Positions 26,878-35,248 of a DNA stretch of 64,000 bases are shown here, piece by piece. Where the stretch lies: the NCBI RefSeq assembly GCF_028877475.1, contig NZ_CP113527.1, positions 1,047,501 through 1,111,500 on the forward strand. Direction: 5' to 3'. The notes under the pieces are model-generated. The model saw only the letters and a list, made by a program, of their open reading frames with translations. It was not told where the DNA came from and did no database searches. How positions within the stretch are numbered: position 1 is the first letter of the stretch; the number at the start of each line of letters is the position of its first letter. This DNA comes from Lysinibacillus irui. Its GTDB lineage: Bacteria > Bacillota > Bacilli > Bacillales_A > Planococcaceae. Position numbers and translations under genes: made by a program.

Positions 26878-27923
26878 TGTCAAATCGTGTCATTAATTTA
26901 CTCGTTCCTATCATCTCTATCATTATCGGTTTAATTGTAGGGGCTATCGTCATGGTAGTCAGTGGCTATGACCCTGTAGAAGGTTATATCGCTCTTTGGA
27001 CAGGTATTTTTGGAGATTCATATTCGATTGGGAACACAATTCGACAAATCACACCCTATATTTTGGCAGGTCTTGCAGTAGCGTTTGCTTTCCGCACAGG
27101 GTTGTTCAATATTGGGGTTGAAGGTCAGCTTATTTTAGGTTGGCTGGCAGCTGCTTGGGTAGGTTATGCATTTGAACTACCTAAAGTCATTCATTTACCA
27201 TTGGCATTGCTTGCTGCAGCTGCAGCTGGTGCATTTTGGGCCTTTATTGCAGGTTTCTTAAAAGCGAAATTTAAAGTTCATGAAGTTATTGCGACAATTA
27301 TGCTGAACTATACTGCGCTTTATATTGCCAACGCAGCGATAAAAAAATTGTCCGATGGCAGCTTTAAAACAGAACGTATTCATGAATCCGCTTCACTGCG
27401 TTCTCCGTTTTTAAGAGAGCTTACAGACAATTCAAGTCTTCACTATGGGATCATTGTTGCACTTTTAATGGTAGTTGTGATGTGGTTCATCTTGGAAAAA
27501 ACTACACGTGGCTATGAACTAAAAGCAGTAGGCTTTAACAAAAATGCTGCAGATTATGCAGGTATGAGCGTCAATAAAAATATTATTCTAGCAATGACGA
27601 TTTCAGGTATGTTTGCAGGTCTTGGTGGTGCGATGGAAGCTTTAGGTACATTCCAAAACGCATCCATTAAACCAGGCTTTACAGGGATCGGTTTTGACGG
27701 TATCGCCGTTGCCCTACTTGGTGCGAATACACCACTTGGGGTAGTGTTTGGGGCTTCACTTTTCGGTTCATTGAAATATGGTGCACTAAATATGCCAAAT
27801 GCTGCAGGTATTCCAGAAGAAATCGTATCTATTATCATTGCGTTGATTATCTTCTTCGTTGCATCAGGCTATATTATTCGAGTAGGCTTACAAAAGCTGA
27901 GCAAGAAAAAGGAGGGACAATAA
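26877..27923 (+). CDS. nupP: Nucleoside ABC permease 1
   Basis: A 348-residue permease of the BPD_transp_2 (branched-chain/ribose/nucleoside) family with 8-10 hydrophobic segments. Landmarks include PYILAGLAVAFAFRTGLFNIGVEGQL, where the F/N-x-G-x-E-G-Q motif is the family signature, and LKAVGFNKNAADYAGMSVNKN before the last membrane bundle (ATPase-contact region). It is coupled to the ATPase by a one-base overlap and lies one base before nupQ. The two permeases form a heterodimeric channel. Confidence 0.93.
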   Translation: MSNRVINLLVPIISIIIGLIVGAIVMVVSGYDPVEGYIALWTGIFGDSYSIGNTIRQITPYILAGLAVAFAFRTGLFNIGVEGQLILGWLAAAWVGYAFELPKVIHLPLALLAAAAAGAFWAFIAGFLKAKFKVHEVIATIMLNYTALYIANAAIKKLSDGSFKTERIHESASLRSPFLRELTDNSSLHYGIIVALLMVVVMWFILEKTTRGYELKAVGFNKNAADYAGMSVNKNIILAMTISGMFAGLGGAMEALGTFQNASIKPGFTGIGFDGIAVALLGANTPLGVVFGASLFGSLKYGALNMPNAAGIPEEIVSIIIALIIFFVASGYIIRVGLQKLSKKKEGQ

Positions 27924-27924
27924 C

Positions 27925-28884
27925 ATGAGCTTTTTAGAAATGTTATATTTCATCATCCCTTCAGCGATTCTTTATGCAACACCTTTGATTTTTACAGCCA
28001 TCGGTGGGGTATTCTCTGAACGCTCTGGTGTTGTCAACATCGGGCTAGAAGGCTTAATGATTGTTGGTGCATTTGTTGGTATTTTTGTCAATTTAGAATT
28101 CGCTTCGTCATTAGGAGGAGCAACAGTTTGGGTAGCAATGCTAGCAGCTGTTGTGATCGGGGCAGTGTTCTCACTTTTCCATGCCGTTGCTTCTATTTCT
28201 TTCCGTGCCGATCAAACAGTATCAGGGGTAGCAATTAACTTACTAGGCTTAGCCGCGACAGTTTTCTTAGTAAAAATGATTTATGATAAAGGTCAAACAG
28301 ATATGATTGACCAACCAATACGTCGTTTTGGTATTCGTTATTTAGAGGATATTCCTTTCTTTGGTCGTTTATTGTTCCATGATGTTTATAGCACATCTAT
28401 TTTAGCGTTTGTTGTAGCAATTGGCGCATGGTTTATCATTTATAAAACGCCATTTGGATTGCGCTTACGAGCTGTTGGTGAACATCCAATGGCAGCAGAT
28501 ACTATGGGGATTAACGTAAATAAAATGCGTTACATTGCCGTAATGATTTCTGGGGCTCTAGGTGGCCTTGGCGGTGCAGTTTATGCACAAACAATTACAC
28601 ATGACTTCTCACATGCAACAATTGCTGGTCAAGGTTTCATGGCCATTGCCGCTATGATTTTCGGGAAATGGCATCCAATGGGTGCACTAGGTGCAGCATT
28701 ATTCTTCGGTTTAGCGCAAACATTAAGTATTGCAGGGAACCAAATTCCATTTATCGAGAATGTGCCAGCCGTTTATCTGCAAATTTTACCATATGTCCTA
28801 ACAATCCTTGCTTTAGCAGGCTTTATTGGTAAAGCAAATGCACCAAAGGCAAGTGGCCAACCTTATATTAAAGGTAAACGCTAA
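27925..28884 (+). CDS. nupQ: Nucleoside ABC permease 2
   Basis: A 319-residue permease of the same family as its upstream partner. It shows PLIFTAIGGVFSERSGVVNIGLEGLM (signature N-I-G-L-E-G) and LRAVGEHPMAADTMGINVNKMRY. About eight membrane segments are evident. AGGAGGGACAATAAC precedes the ATG and overlaps the end of nupP. It is the last gene of the nucleoside importer and ends at a strong terminator. Confidence 0.93.
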   Translation: MSFLEMLYFIIPSAILYATPLIFTAIGGVFSERSGVVNIGLEGLMIVGAFVGIFVNLEFASSLGGATVWVAMLAAVVIGAVFSLFHAVASISFRADQTVSGVAINLLGLAATVFLVKMIYDKGQTDMIDQPIRRFGIRYLEDIPFFGRLLFHDVYSTSILAFVVAIGAWFIIYKTPFGLRLRAVGEHPMAADTMGINVNKMRYIAVMISGALGGLGGAVYAQTITHDFSHATIAGQGFMAIAAMIFGKWHPMGALGAALFFGLAQTLSIAGNQIPFIENVPAVYLQILPYVLTILALAGFIGKANAPKASGQPYIKGKR

Positions 28885-28901
28885 GAAAAATGAATTATCA
28901 G

Positions 28902-28934
28902 AGACTGAGCGATCGTTGCTCAGTCTTTTTTTTT
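28902..28934 (+). terminator. Intrinsic terminator after nupQ
   Basis: AGACTGAGC (28902-28910) pairs with GCTCAGTCT (28918-28926), followed by T8. Confidence 0.92.
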
Positions 28935-28984
28935 ATGCAATTGGTGTAATTATTAATTTTTCCCATACATACTTTGGATTCCTT

Positions 28985-29014
28985 TTGCAATTATAGACAA
29001 TAGACATGTATAGT
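28985..29014 (+). promoter_or_regulatory. Candidate SigA promoter of the ymfF operon
   Basis: TTGCAA (28985-28990), an 18-base spacer and TATAGT (29009-29014). Confidence 0.5.
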
Positions 29015-29059
29015 ATGTGTAGTACATCGTTATATTAAGAAGGATAGGAGGGTTTTTAT

Positions 29060-30331
29060 ATGTTTAAAACAATACCTTTTGCAAAAGGTGTCAATTTGCA
29101 TATCCGACAAACAACCCAATTTAAAACTGTAAATTTTTCAATAAAATGGAGAAGAGCATTAACGGCTAAAAGTGCATCAGAACGTACAGTGTTAACCAAT
29201 GTACTGCAGCACAGTAATGCTAAATATAAGACAACTGCTGCATTTCGTAGCTTTTTAGATGACTTGTACGGCACTGTTTTATATTTTGATACATCGAAGC
29301 GAGGGAATGAGCATACGGTGCTACTAAATGTAGAGACTGTAAATGACCATTATCTTGCGAATACAAGTGTGTTAAACGACGTACTTGGTTTATTGCACAC
29401 GGCTATTTTTGAGCCTAATTTAGAAAATGATGCCTTTAAGGAATCAATTGTTGAACGTGAAAAGAAAACAGTTATTCAGCGTATTGAATCTATATTTGAC
29501 GATAAATCCCGCTTTGCTCAGTTCCGTTTACAACAAATTTTAAGACCGAATGAGCCTGCATCGATTTCAGCAAATGGTAGTGTAGAGGAAATTCAAAAAA
29601 TTACACCGGCTTCCTTATATGAGGCGTATCAATCCATGCTAGCTAACGATAAAATTGATATTTATGTTGCTGGTGATATTAATGAAGAGGAAGTCGTCGC
29701 AAAATTAAAAAAGGCGCTACCATTTAAAGATCGCACACCTGAAGAAGTTCCGGCGGTACTTCCCCAAAAACACCCTGACAATGATTATGTTAGAGAACAG
29801 CATGAAATGAAGCAAGGTAAGCTCCATATTGGCTTTAGCACGCCAGTAAGATTTGGTGATGCGGACTTTGCTAAAATGCAAATTTTTAATGGCATTTTTG
29901 GTGGCTATCCACATGCTAAATTGTTTATGAATGTTCGTGAAAAAGAGAGCCTTGCTTATTATGCATCAAGTTCATACGCATCGCATTACGGTCTCGTTTT
30001 TGTTGTCTCTGGTATCGAGCCTAAAAATGAAGAAAAAGCTCTAACGCTAATTAAAGAGCAACTTGCTGTCATGCAGGCTGGAGATATTACTGATTTAGAG
30101 CTGGAGCAAACAAAAGCTATGCTGACGAATCAGCTTAAAGAGTCGCTAGATTCTGCTCGTGGACAAATCGAAATTTTTGATCAATATAAAGACTTACCTG
30201 AGGAATTCTCTGTTGAAACTTGGGCAAATAAGTGGAAAGCTGTAACAAAGGAAGATGTTGTTGCAATGGCAAAGCAAGTGCAGCTTGAAGCAGTTTATTT
30301 CTTATGTGGAAAGGAGCAAGCGGCACAATGA
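29060..30331 (+). CDS. ymfF: M16 peptidase-like protein lacking the zinc motif (YmfF)
   Basis: A 423-residue pitrilysin-fold protein. Where active members have H-x-x-E-H, this one has only non-ligand residues (around VLQHSNAKYKTTAAFRSFLDDLYG), so it is probably the inactive partner of a heterodimer with the next protein, as in other two-subunit M16 peptidases. The C-terminal half keeps NVREKESLAYYASSSYASHYG, the substrate-binding R/Y region. GGAGGG lies upstream of the ATG. Its stop overlaps the next start (ATGA). Order and pairing match B. subtilis ymfF-ymfH. Confidence 0.88.
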   Translation: MFKTIPFAKGVNLHIRQTTQFKTVNFSIKWRRALTAKSASERTVLTNVLQHSNAKYKTTAAFRSFLDDLYGTVLYFDTSKRGNEHTVLLNVETVNDHYLANTSVLNDVLGLLHTAIFEPNLENDAFKESIVEREKKTVIQRIESIFDDKSRFAQFRLQQILRPNEPASISANGSVEEIQKITPASLYEAYQSMLANDKIDIYVAGDINEEEVVAKLKKALPFKDRTPEEVPAVLPQKHPDNDYVREQHEMKQGKLHIGFSTPVRFGDADFAKMQIFNGIFGGYPHAKLFMNVREKESLAYYASSSYASHYGLVFVVSGIEPKNEEKALTLIKEQLAVMQAGDITDLELEQTKAMLTNQLKESLDSARGQIEIFDQYKDLPEEFSVETWANKWKAVTKEDVVAMAKQVQLEAVYFLCGKEQAAQ

Positions 30332-31629
30332 AAACAATTGAATTTAAACAATTAGATGAAACACTTTATTATGAAAAGCTAGACAATGGCTTAGATGTTT
30401 ATATTTTGCCAAAAAAAGGCTTTTCCAAAACATTTGTTACATTTACAACAAAATACGGCTCTGTTGATCGTACGTTTGTGCCCATTGGTGAAACGGAAAG
30501 TATCACTGTGCCAGATGGCATTGCTCACTTTTTAGAGCATAAAATGTTTGAAAAAGAAGATGGGGATGTTTTCCAAAAGTTTAGTGAGTACGGCGCTTCG
30601 GCTAATGCCTTTACATCGTTCACACGTACGGCTTATTTATTTTCTTCTACTGACAATATTTATAAAAGTACAGAAACTTTATTAAATTTTGTACAAGAGC
30701 CATATTTCACTGAAGCTACTGTCAACAAAGAAAAAGGAATTATTGGGCAAGAAATTACCATGTATGATGATCAGCCCGATTGGCGTTTATACTTTGGTAC
30801 GATTGAAAATATGTATCATCATCATCCAGTGAAAATAGATATTGCAGGTACAATTGAATCGATTGATGGTATTACAGCTGAGCATCTATATACATGTTAC
30901 AACACATTTTATCATCCATCTAATATGCTGTTATTTGTTATTGGCGCTGTGGATCCAGAGCAAATGATGACTTTTATTCGTGACAATCAAGGTAAAAAAG
31001 AGTTTCCGGAGCCTACGCCGATTCAACGTTTCTTCGATAAAGAACCAACAGAGGTTGCAATTAAAGAACGTACATTAAATATGGATGTTCAAAAGCCAAA
31101 AGTATATGTCGGTTTGAAAGCAAAAGAAACTAATTTATCAGGTCAGGAAATGTTAAAACATGAGCTATCTGTGCAAATTGCGCTTGAGCTTATTTTCGGA
31201 CGCACATCAAGTTTTTATGAACGTGTCTATGAAGAAGGATTAATCGATGAAACCTATGCATTTGATTTTACTTTAGAAAATGGTTTTGGCTTTGCCATGA
31301 TTGGTTCTGATTCAACAGAGCCAGATGGGTTATCAAAGGCAATTAAGGAAGAACTAGCAAAGTATGATGGAAATGCACACTTTGAAAGTGCTGATTTGGA
31401 CCGTATCAAACGTAAAAAAATTGGATTCTTCTTACGTGCGCTTAATTCAATTGAATTTATTGCAAACCAATTTACACGCTATTCCTTTAATGACATGAAT
31501 TTATTTGATGTTGTACCAGTACTAGAGACATTAACAGTTGAGGATTTAAAGAAAGCATTTGCTTCTATTCAAGGTGAATCTCAACAAACTGTTTTTAAAA
31601 TTTTACCAAGCAAGCAGGGAGCACAGTGA
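30328..31629 (+). CDS. ymfH: M16 family zinc peptidase YmfH
   Basis: A 433-residue pitrilysin-family peptidase with an intact zinc motif H-F-L-E-H at residues 67-71 and a downstream IIGQEITMYDD segment supplying the acidic ligand. It pairs with the motif-less YmfF encoded just upstream (4-base overlap). The longest frame opens at 30304 inside ymfF; ATG 30328 is chosen because it forms the coupled ATGA overlap and follows AAGGAG. The native substrate is not known to me. It overlaps ymfI by four bases. Confidence 0.9.
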   Translation: MKTIEFKQLDETLYYEKLDNGLDVYILPKKGFSKTFVTFTTKYGSVDRTFVPIGETESITVPDGIAHFLEHKMFEKEDGDVFQKFSEYGASANAFTSFTRTAYLFSSTDNIYKSTETLLNFVQEPYFTEATVNKEKGIIGQEITMYDDQPDWRLYFGTIENMYHHHPVKIDIAGTIESIDGITAEHLYTCYNTFYHPSNMLLFVIGAVDPEQMMTFIRDNQGKKEFPEPTPIQRFFDKEPTEVAIKERTLNMDVQKPKVYVGLKAKETNLSGQEMLKHELSVQIALELIFGRTSSFYERVYEEGLIDETYAFDFTLENGFGFAMIGSDSTEPDGLSKAIKEELAKYDGNAHFESADLDRIKRKKIGFFLRALNSIEFIANQFTRYSFNDMNLFDVVPVLETLTVEDLKKAFASIQGESQQTVFKILPSKQGAQ

Positions 31630-32354
31630 AAAAATTTGCCCTTGTTTTAGGTGCATCAGGTGAGATTGGTCGTGCTATTTGTCAAAGCTTAGCTGAAGAC
31701 GGTTGGTCCATCTATGTGCATTATTCACAAAATAAGAATGCGGCACAGAGTTTATGTGATTCGCTTACTACATCTTTCCCTGCACAAGAGTTTATGCTTG
31801 TTCAGGGGGATTTTTCAACCATAAAAGGAGCAGAAATGGTCGCAGCACAAATTTTTAATGTGCAGGCCATTGTCTTTGCTAATGGACAAGCCCATTATTC
31901 ATTGCTTGAAGATACATCAGTGGAGGATATGGAAGCCTTATGGCGTGTTCATGTTCAAAATCCAATGCGTTTGACTGCTTTACTTTCTAAAAAGCTGCGA
32001 CAACATGATGTAAGCTATGTACTATTTATTGGTTCAATTTGGGGAGAGGCTGGCTCAGCGGGTGAAGCACTTTATGCTACGGTTAAAGGTGCCCAGCATG
32101 CTTTTGTTAAATCCTATGCGAAAGAGGCAGCACTATCTCAAATTCGTGTAAATGCCATCGCTCCTGGTTTTATCAATACGTCAATGAACAGCCATTTAAG
32201 TCAAGTGGAGCTAGACTATATTTTAGAGGATATTCCTTTAGGCACCATCGGACAAACTACGGATGTAGCTGAAATGGTTCGTTTTTATTTGTCTGGTAAA
32301 GCTGATTATGTCACAGGACAAATCATAAGATTAAATGGTGGTTGGTACATATAA
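31626..32354 (+). CDS. ymfI: SDR family reductase, EF-P 5-aminopentanone reductase-like (YmfI)
   Basis: A 242-residue short-chain dehydrogenase/reductase. The NAD(P) motif GASGEIGRA lies at residues 9-17, the catalytic Ser in IGSIWGEAG and the Y-x-x-x-K pair in LYATVKGA. In B. subtilis, YmfI reduces the 5-aminopentanone group on elongation factor P to 5-aminopentanol; the conserved position after ymfF-ymfH supports the same role here, though family members resemble FabG. The start is GTG 31626 in a GTGA overlap with the ymfH stop. Confidence 0.87.
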   Translation: MKKFALVLGASGEIGRAICQSLAEDGWSIYVHYSQNKNAAQSLCDSLTTSFPAQEFMLVQGDFSTIKGAEMVAAQIFNVQAIVFANGQAHYSLLEDTSVEDMEALWRVHVQNPMRLTALLSKKLRQHDVSYVLFIGSIWGEAGSAGEALYATVKGAQHAFVKSYAKEAALSQIRVNAIAPGFINTSMNSHLSQVELDYILEDIPLGTIGQTTDVAEMVRFYLSGKADYVTGQIIRLNGGWYI

Positions 32355-32398
32355 TATTCTCTTCTGCACATACTACAAATGTAAAGGAGGAGGAACAT

Positions 32399-32656
32399 AT
32401 GACCATTTTAGAAAACTGGCAAAAATGGACATCGTTTTTAGGGCAAAACGTTATGCAAGCTGAATCAAGCGGCATGCCAAAGAAAATGATTCAAACGGCT
32501 GCTGTCCAAATTGGTGAGTATTTGGCGACAAATGTCGACCCTAAGAACGAACAAGAGCGAGTGCTGTCGGATTTATGGGGCGTTGCCTCTGAAGATGAGA
32601 AGCATGCATTAGCGAATTGTGTCATTAAACTTGTACAAAATAAGCATGTGCAGTAA
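32399..32656 (+). CDS. ymfJ: YmfJ, DUF3243 family protein
   Basis: An 85-residue soluble protein of the DUF3243 family, rich in helix, with no known function. ATG 32399 is chosen over the longer frame from 32342 because AAAGGAGGAGG lies immediately before it. It is placed after ymfI as in B. subtilis and ends at an intrinsic terminator. Confidence 0.88.
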   Translation: MTILENWQKWTSFLGQNVMQAESSGMPKKMIQTAAVQIGEYLATNVDPKNEQERVLSDLWGVASEDEKHALANCVIKLVQNKHVQ

Positions 32657-32660
32657 ATAA

Positions 32661-32687
32661 AAGAGGAGAGCCTATCTCCTCTTTTTT
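32661..32687 (+). terminator. Intrinsic terminator after ymfJ
   Basis: AGAGGAGA (32662-32669) pairs with TCTCCTCT (32675-32682), with T6. Confidence 0.88.
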
Positions 32688-32794
32688 CTATATAAAAAAG
32701 CTATTTATCGCTGAAAATGAGAACGTATGTAAGCCTAATCTGCGAACACCAAAAAAAATTAGTAAATAACGTCGTAATTCCATGTATTCTAACT

Positions 32795-32822
32795 TTCCAT
32801 TACATAAAAAATCAGCTATGAT
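32795..32822 (+). promoter_or_regulatory. Candidate promoter of ymfK
   Basis: TTCCAT (32795-32800), a 16-base spacer and TATGAT (32817-32822). Confidence 0.4.
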
Positions 32823-32870
32823 GGAACTTATAAAGGATTTTTTACGTTAACTAATAGGAAGGGAACGAGT

Positions 32871-33659
32871 GTGTTGAGCGATTGGTACTTTGAATATGAA
32901 ATTCAGGTGAATCGCCCTGGATTATTAGGAGATATTGCTTCACTTTTAGGGATGCTTCGTGTCAATATTATTTCAATAAATGGTGTCGACGAGGATCGAC
33001 GTGGTATGTTAGTGCATACAGACAATGATGAGGCGATTGAACGATTTCGTACAATCGTTTCGACAATGGAACATATTAACGTAACCAAATTTCGACAACC
33101 AAAACTTCGTGACCGTCTAGCTATTAGGCATGGTCGCTATATTCCTCGAGATGCAGACGAAAAAAACACTTTCCACTTCGTAAGAGACGAACTTGGTATT
33201 TTAGTCGATTTTATGGCGGAACTCTTTAAAAAAGAAGGACATAAGCTAATTGGTATACGTGGCATGCCACGTGTTGGGAAAACCGAATCCATTGTAGCTG
33301 CAAGTGTCTGTGCCAATAAAAAGTGGATTTTTTTATCGTCTACAATGATTAAACAAACAGTTCGAAATAAGCTTGTGGGTGATGAATTTAGTCGTAACAA
33401 TATTTTTATTCTAGATGGTATTGTGACTCGACGTTCAACTGATGAGCGACATCTGCAATTAGTGCGTGAAATGATGAATATGCCATGTATTAAAGTTGTA
33501 GAGCATCCAGATATGTTCGTTCAGCATTCTGAATATAAAATAGAGGATTTTGATTATATTATTGAACTGCGTCATCACACAGATGAAGAAATTACCTATG
33601 AGATAATGGAAAAAAATCACATGTCCGAATCCGATTCATTTGGAGGATTTAATTTTTAA
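32871..33659 (+). CDS. ymfK: YmfK, ACT-like domain plus P-loop protein (DUF3388)
   Basis: A 262-residue protein. Residues 5-75 look like an ACT-type regulatory domain (YEIQVNRPGLLGDIASLLGM, with the N-R-P-G-L-L turn that binds small ligands). Residues 125-262 form a second domain with a P-loop-like GMPRVGKT at 131-138 and a hydrophobic strand ending ILDGIV. The family is conserved among spore-formers as YmfK, with no known function. The start is GTG 32871 (TTG 32874 also possible) behind AGGAAGGGA. It lies 25 bases before rodZ, as in B. subtilis. Confidence 0.85.
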   Translation: MLSDWYFEYEIQVNRPGLLGDIASLLGMLRVNIISINGVDEDRRGMLVHTDNDEAIERFRTIVSTMEHINVTKFRQPKLRDRLAIRHGRYIPRDADEKNTFHFVRDELGILVDFMAELFKKEGHKLIGIRGMPRVGKTESIVAASVCANKKWIFLSSTMIKQTVRNKLVGDEFSRNNIFILDGIVTRRSTDERHLQLVREMMNMPCIKVVEHPDMFVQHSEYKIEDFDYIIELRHHTDEEITYEIMEKNHMSESDSFGGFNF

Positions 33660-33684
33660 TTTGATGTTAAAGTAGGTGTTATTA

Positions 33685-34605
33685 GTGGCAGAATTAGGTA
33701 CTCGACTAAAAGAGGCGAGACTGTCTAAAGGCTACAGCTTAGACGATTTACAAGAAATAACGAAAATTCAAAAGCGTTATTTAGTAGGAATTGAAGAAGG
33801 CAATTATTCTATTATGCCTGGTTCGTTTTATGTACGAGCTTTTATTAAACAATATGCAGAAGCGGTTGGTTTGGACGCTGAAGAAATTTTAGAGACATAT
33901 AAAAATGAACTGCCAAGCACTCCAAATGATCAATTAAGTCAATCTATGTCGAATAGTCCTAGCAGAAGAAAGGTATCGAAAGGCCCTTCCAACAAAATGA
34001 TGGAGGCAATGCCAAAAATCATTGTTGCTTTATTTATTGTTGTTATCATTGTAGCTATATGGATACTATGGCAATCAAAAAACAGTTCAGGGACAAGCGA
34101 AGAAGTAAATCCAACTCCTGAGATGGAATATGATACAAATGTTAAGCCAATTGATAGTGAAAAAGATAAAAAAGACAAAGAAAATAAAGATGCACAAAAA
34201 AATGATAAAGAAGATACAAACTCTACAGATGAAACACCAATTGATGAAGATCAAACAGATCAAACTGAAGAGATGAAACAAACAATTTCTGCGGGTACTA
34301 TTGAGACAGATGGAGCGACAACTTCTTATACGTTAACAGGTACAAAGACTATGAAAATTAAAGTCGAAGTATCAGGTCCTACTTTTGTTGGTATTCGTGA
34401 CCAACAACAACAAGAATTATTAACAGATACACGTGTCTATAATGCTGGTGAAGTAATTGAATATGACGCTACAGCGCAAAATTATGTACGTATCCGTCTT
34501 GGTAATTCAACGCAGGCTAAAATCTATATTAATGACGAACCTCTAACGTATGCACAACAAATTGTAACGCAAAATATCGTCATCAATTTCAATAAAGAAC
34601 AGTAG
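33685..34605 (+). CDS. rodZ: RodZ-family cytoskeletal membrane protein (YmfM)
   Basis: A 306-residue bitopic protein. Residues 1-75 are a Cro/xre-type helix-turn-helix (ELGTRLKEARLSKGYSLDDLQ) that in RodZ binds MreB. A single membrane helix spans about residues 110-130 (IIVALFIVVIIVAIWILW), followed by a Lys/Asp/Thr-rich extracellular linker and a C-terminal DUF4115 beta domain. RodZ links the MreB cytoskeleton to lateral wall synthesis. GTG 33685 is chosen over the in-frame GTG at 33676 because AGTAGGTG precedes it and it gives the usual M-x-E-L-G-x-R-L start. Confidence 0.93.
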   Translation: MAELGTRLKEARLSKGYSLDDLQEITKIQKRYLVGIEEGNYSIMPGSFYVRAFIKQYAEAVGLDAEEILETYKNELPSTPNDQLSQSMSNSPSRRKVSKGPSNKMMEAMPKIIVALFIVVIIVAIWILWQSKNSSGTSEEVNPTPEMEYDTNVKPIDSEKDKKDKENKDAQKNDKEDTNSTDETPIDEDQTDQTEEMKQTISAGTIETDGATTSYTLTGTKTMKIKVEVSGPTFVGIRDQQQQELLTDTRVYNAGEVIEYDATAQNYVRIRLGNSTQAKIYINDEPLTYAQQIVTQNIVINFNKEQ

Positions 34606-34630
34606 TCATCATCTGATGGCTACTTTCTTT
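34601..34630 (+). terminator. Hairpin between rodZ and pgsA
   Basis: AGTAGTCATC (34601-34610) pairs with GATGGCTACT (34615-34624), with one G-U pair and a short T-rich tail. It overlaps the rodZ stop and may only partly terminate. Confidence 0.55.
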
Positions 34631-34652
34631 CATCATGAAAGGTGTTAGAAAA

Positions 34653-35231
34653 ATGAATATTCCAAATAAAATTACCATCTCTCGAATCTTGCTTATTCCA
34701 TTCTTTGTCATTGTTATGATGTTTGATTTCGGCTGGGGAACATTGACATTATTTGGTGCAGAGATGCCAATCCATCATTTTATAGGTGCACTTATTTTTA
34801 TCTTTGCTTCAACAACTGATTGGGTGGATGGTTATTATGCACGTAAGTATAATCTTGTGACAACGTTTGGGAAATTTTTAGATCCCTTAGCTGACAAATT
34901 ACTTGTCTCAGCAGCCTTTATTTTAATGGTAGAACTTGATATGGCGCCTGCCTGGATCATTATCATTATTATTAGCCGTGAATTTGCAGTAACTGGCTTA
35001 CGTCTAATTTTGGCAGGTGGAGGAGAAGTTGTAGCTGCTAATCAGCTCGGTAAAATAAAAACTTGGGCACAAATTGTAGCGATTGCTGCTGCTCTTTTAC
35101 ACAATACAATCTTTACACTAATTGGTATTCCATTTGATATGATCATGCTTTATATTGCATTGTTCTTTACGCTTTGGTCTGGGTGGGATTATTTCTATCT
35201 AAACAGACGTGTTTTACTTGAGTCTAAATAA
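34653..35231 (+). CDS. pgsA: CDP-diacylglycerol-glycerol-3-phosphate phosphatidyltransferase
   Basis: This 192-residue membrane enzyme makes phosphatidylglycerol phosphate, the committed step to phosphatidylglycerol and cardiolipin. The CDP-alcohol phosphotransferase motif is complete: D-W-V-D-G-x-x-A-R, eight residues, G, three residues, D-P-L-A-D (from about residue 56). About five membrane segments are present. The frame opens at 34635, but ATG 34653 with GAAAGGTGTT upstream gives the typical MNIPNKIT start. Confidence 0.97.
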   Translation: MNIPNKITISRILLIPFFVIVMMFDFGWGTLTLFGAEMPIHHFIGALIFIFASTTDWVDGYYARKYNLVTTFGKFLDPLADKLLVSAAFILMVELDMAPAWIIIIIISREFAVTGLRLILAGGGEVVAANQLGKIKTWAQIVAIAAALLHNTIFTLIGIPFDMIMLYIALFFTLWSGWDYFYLNRRVLLESK

Positions 35232-35248
35232 GAAAGGTCTTGTGAATC

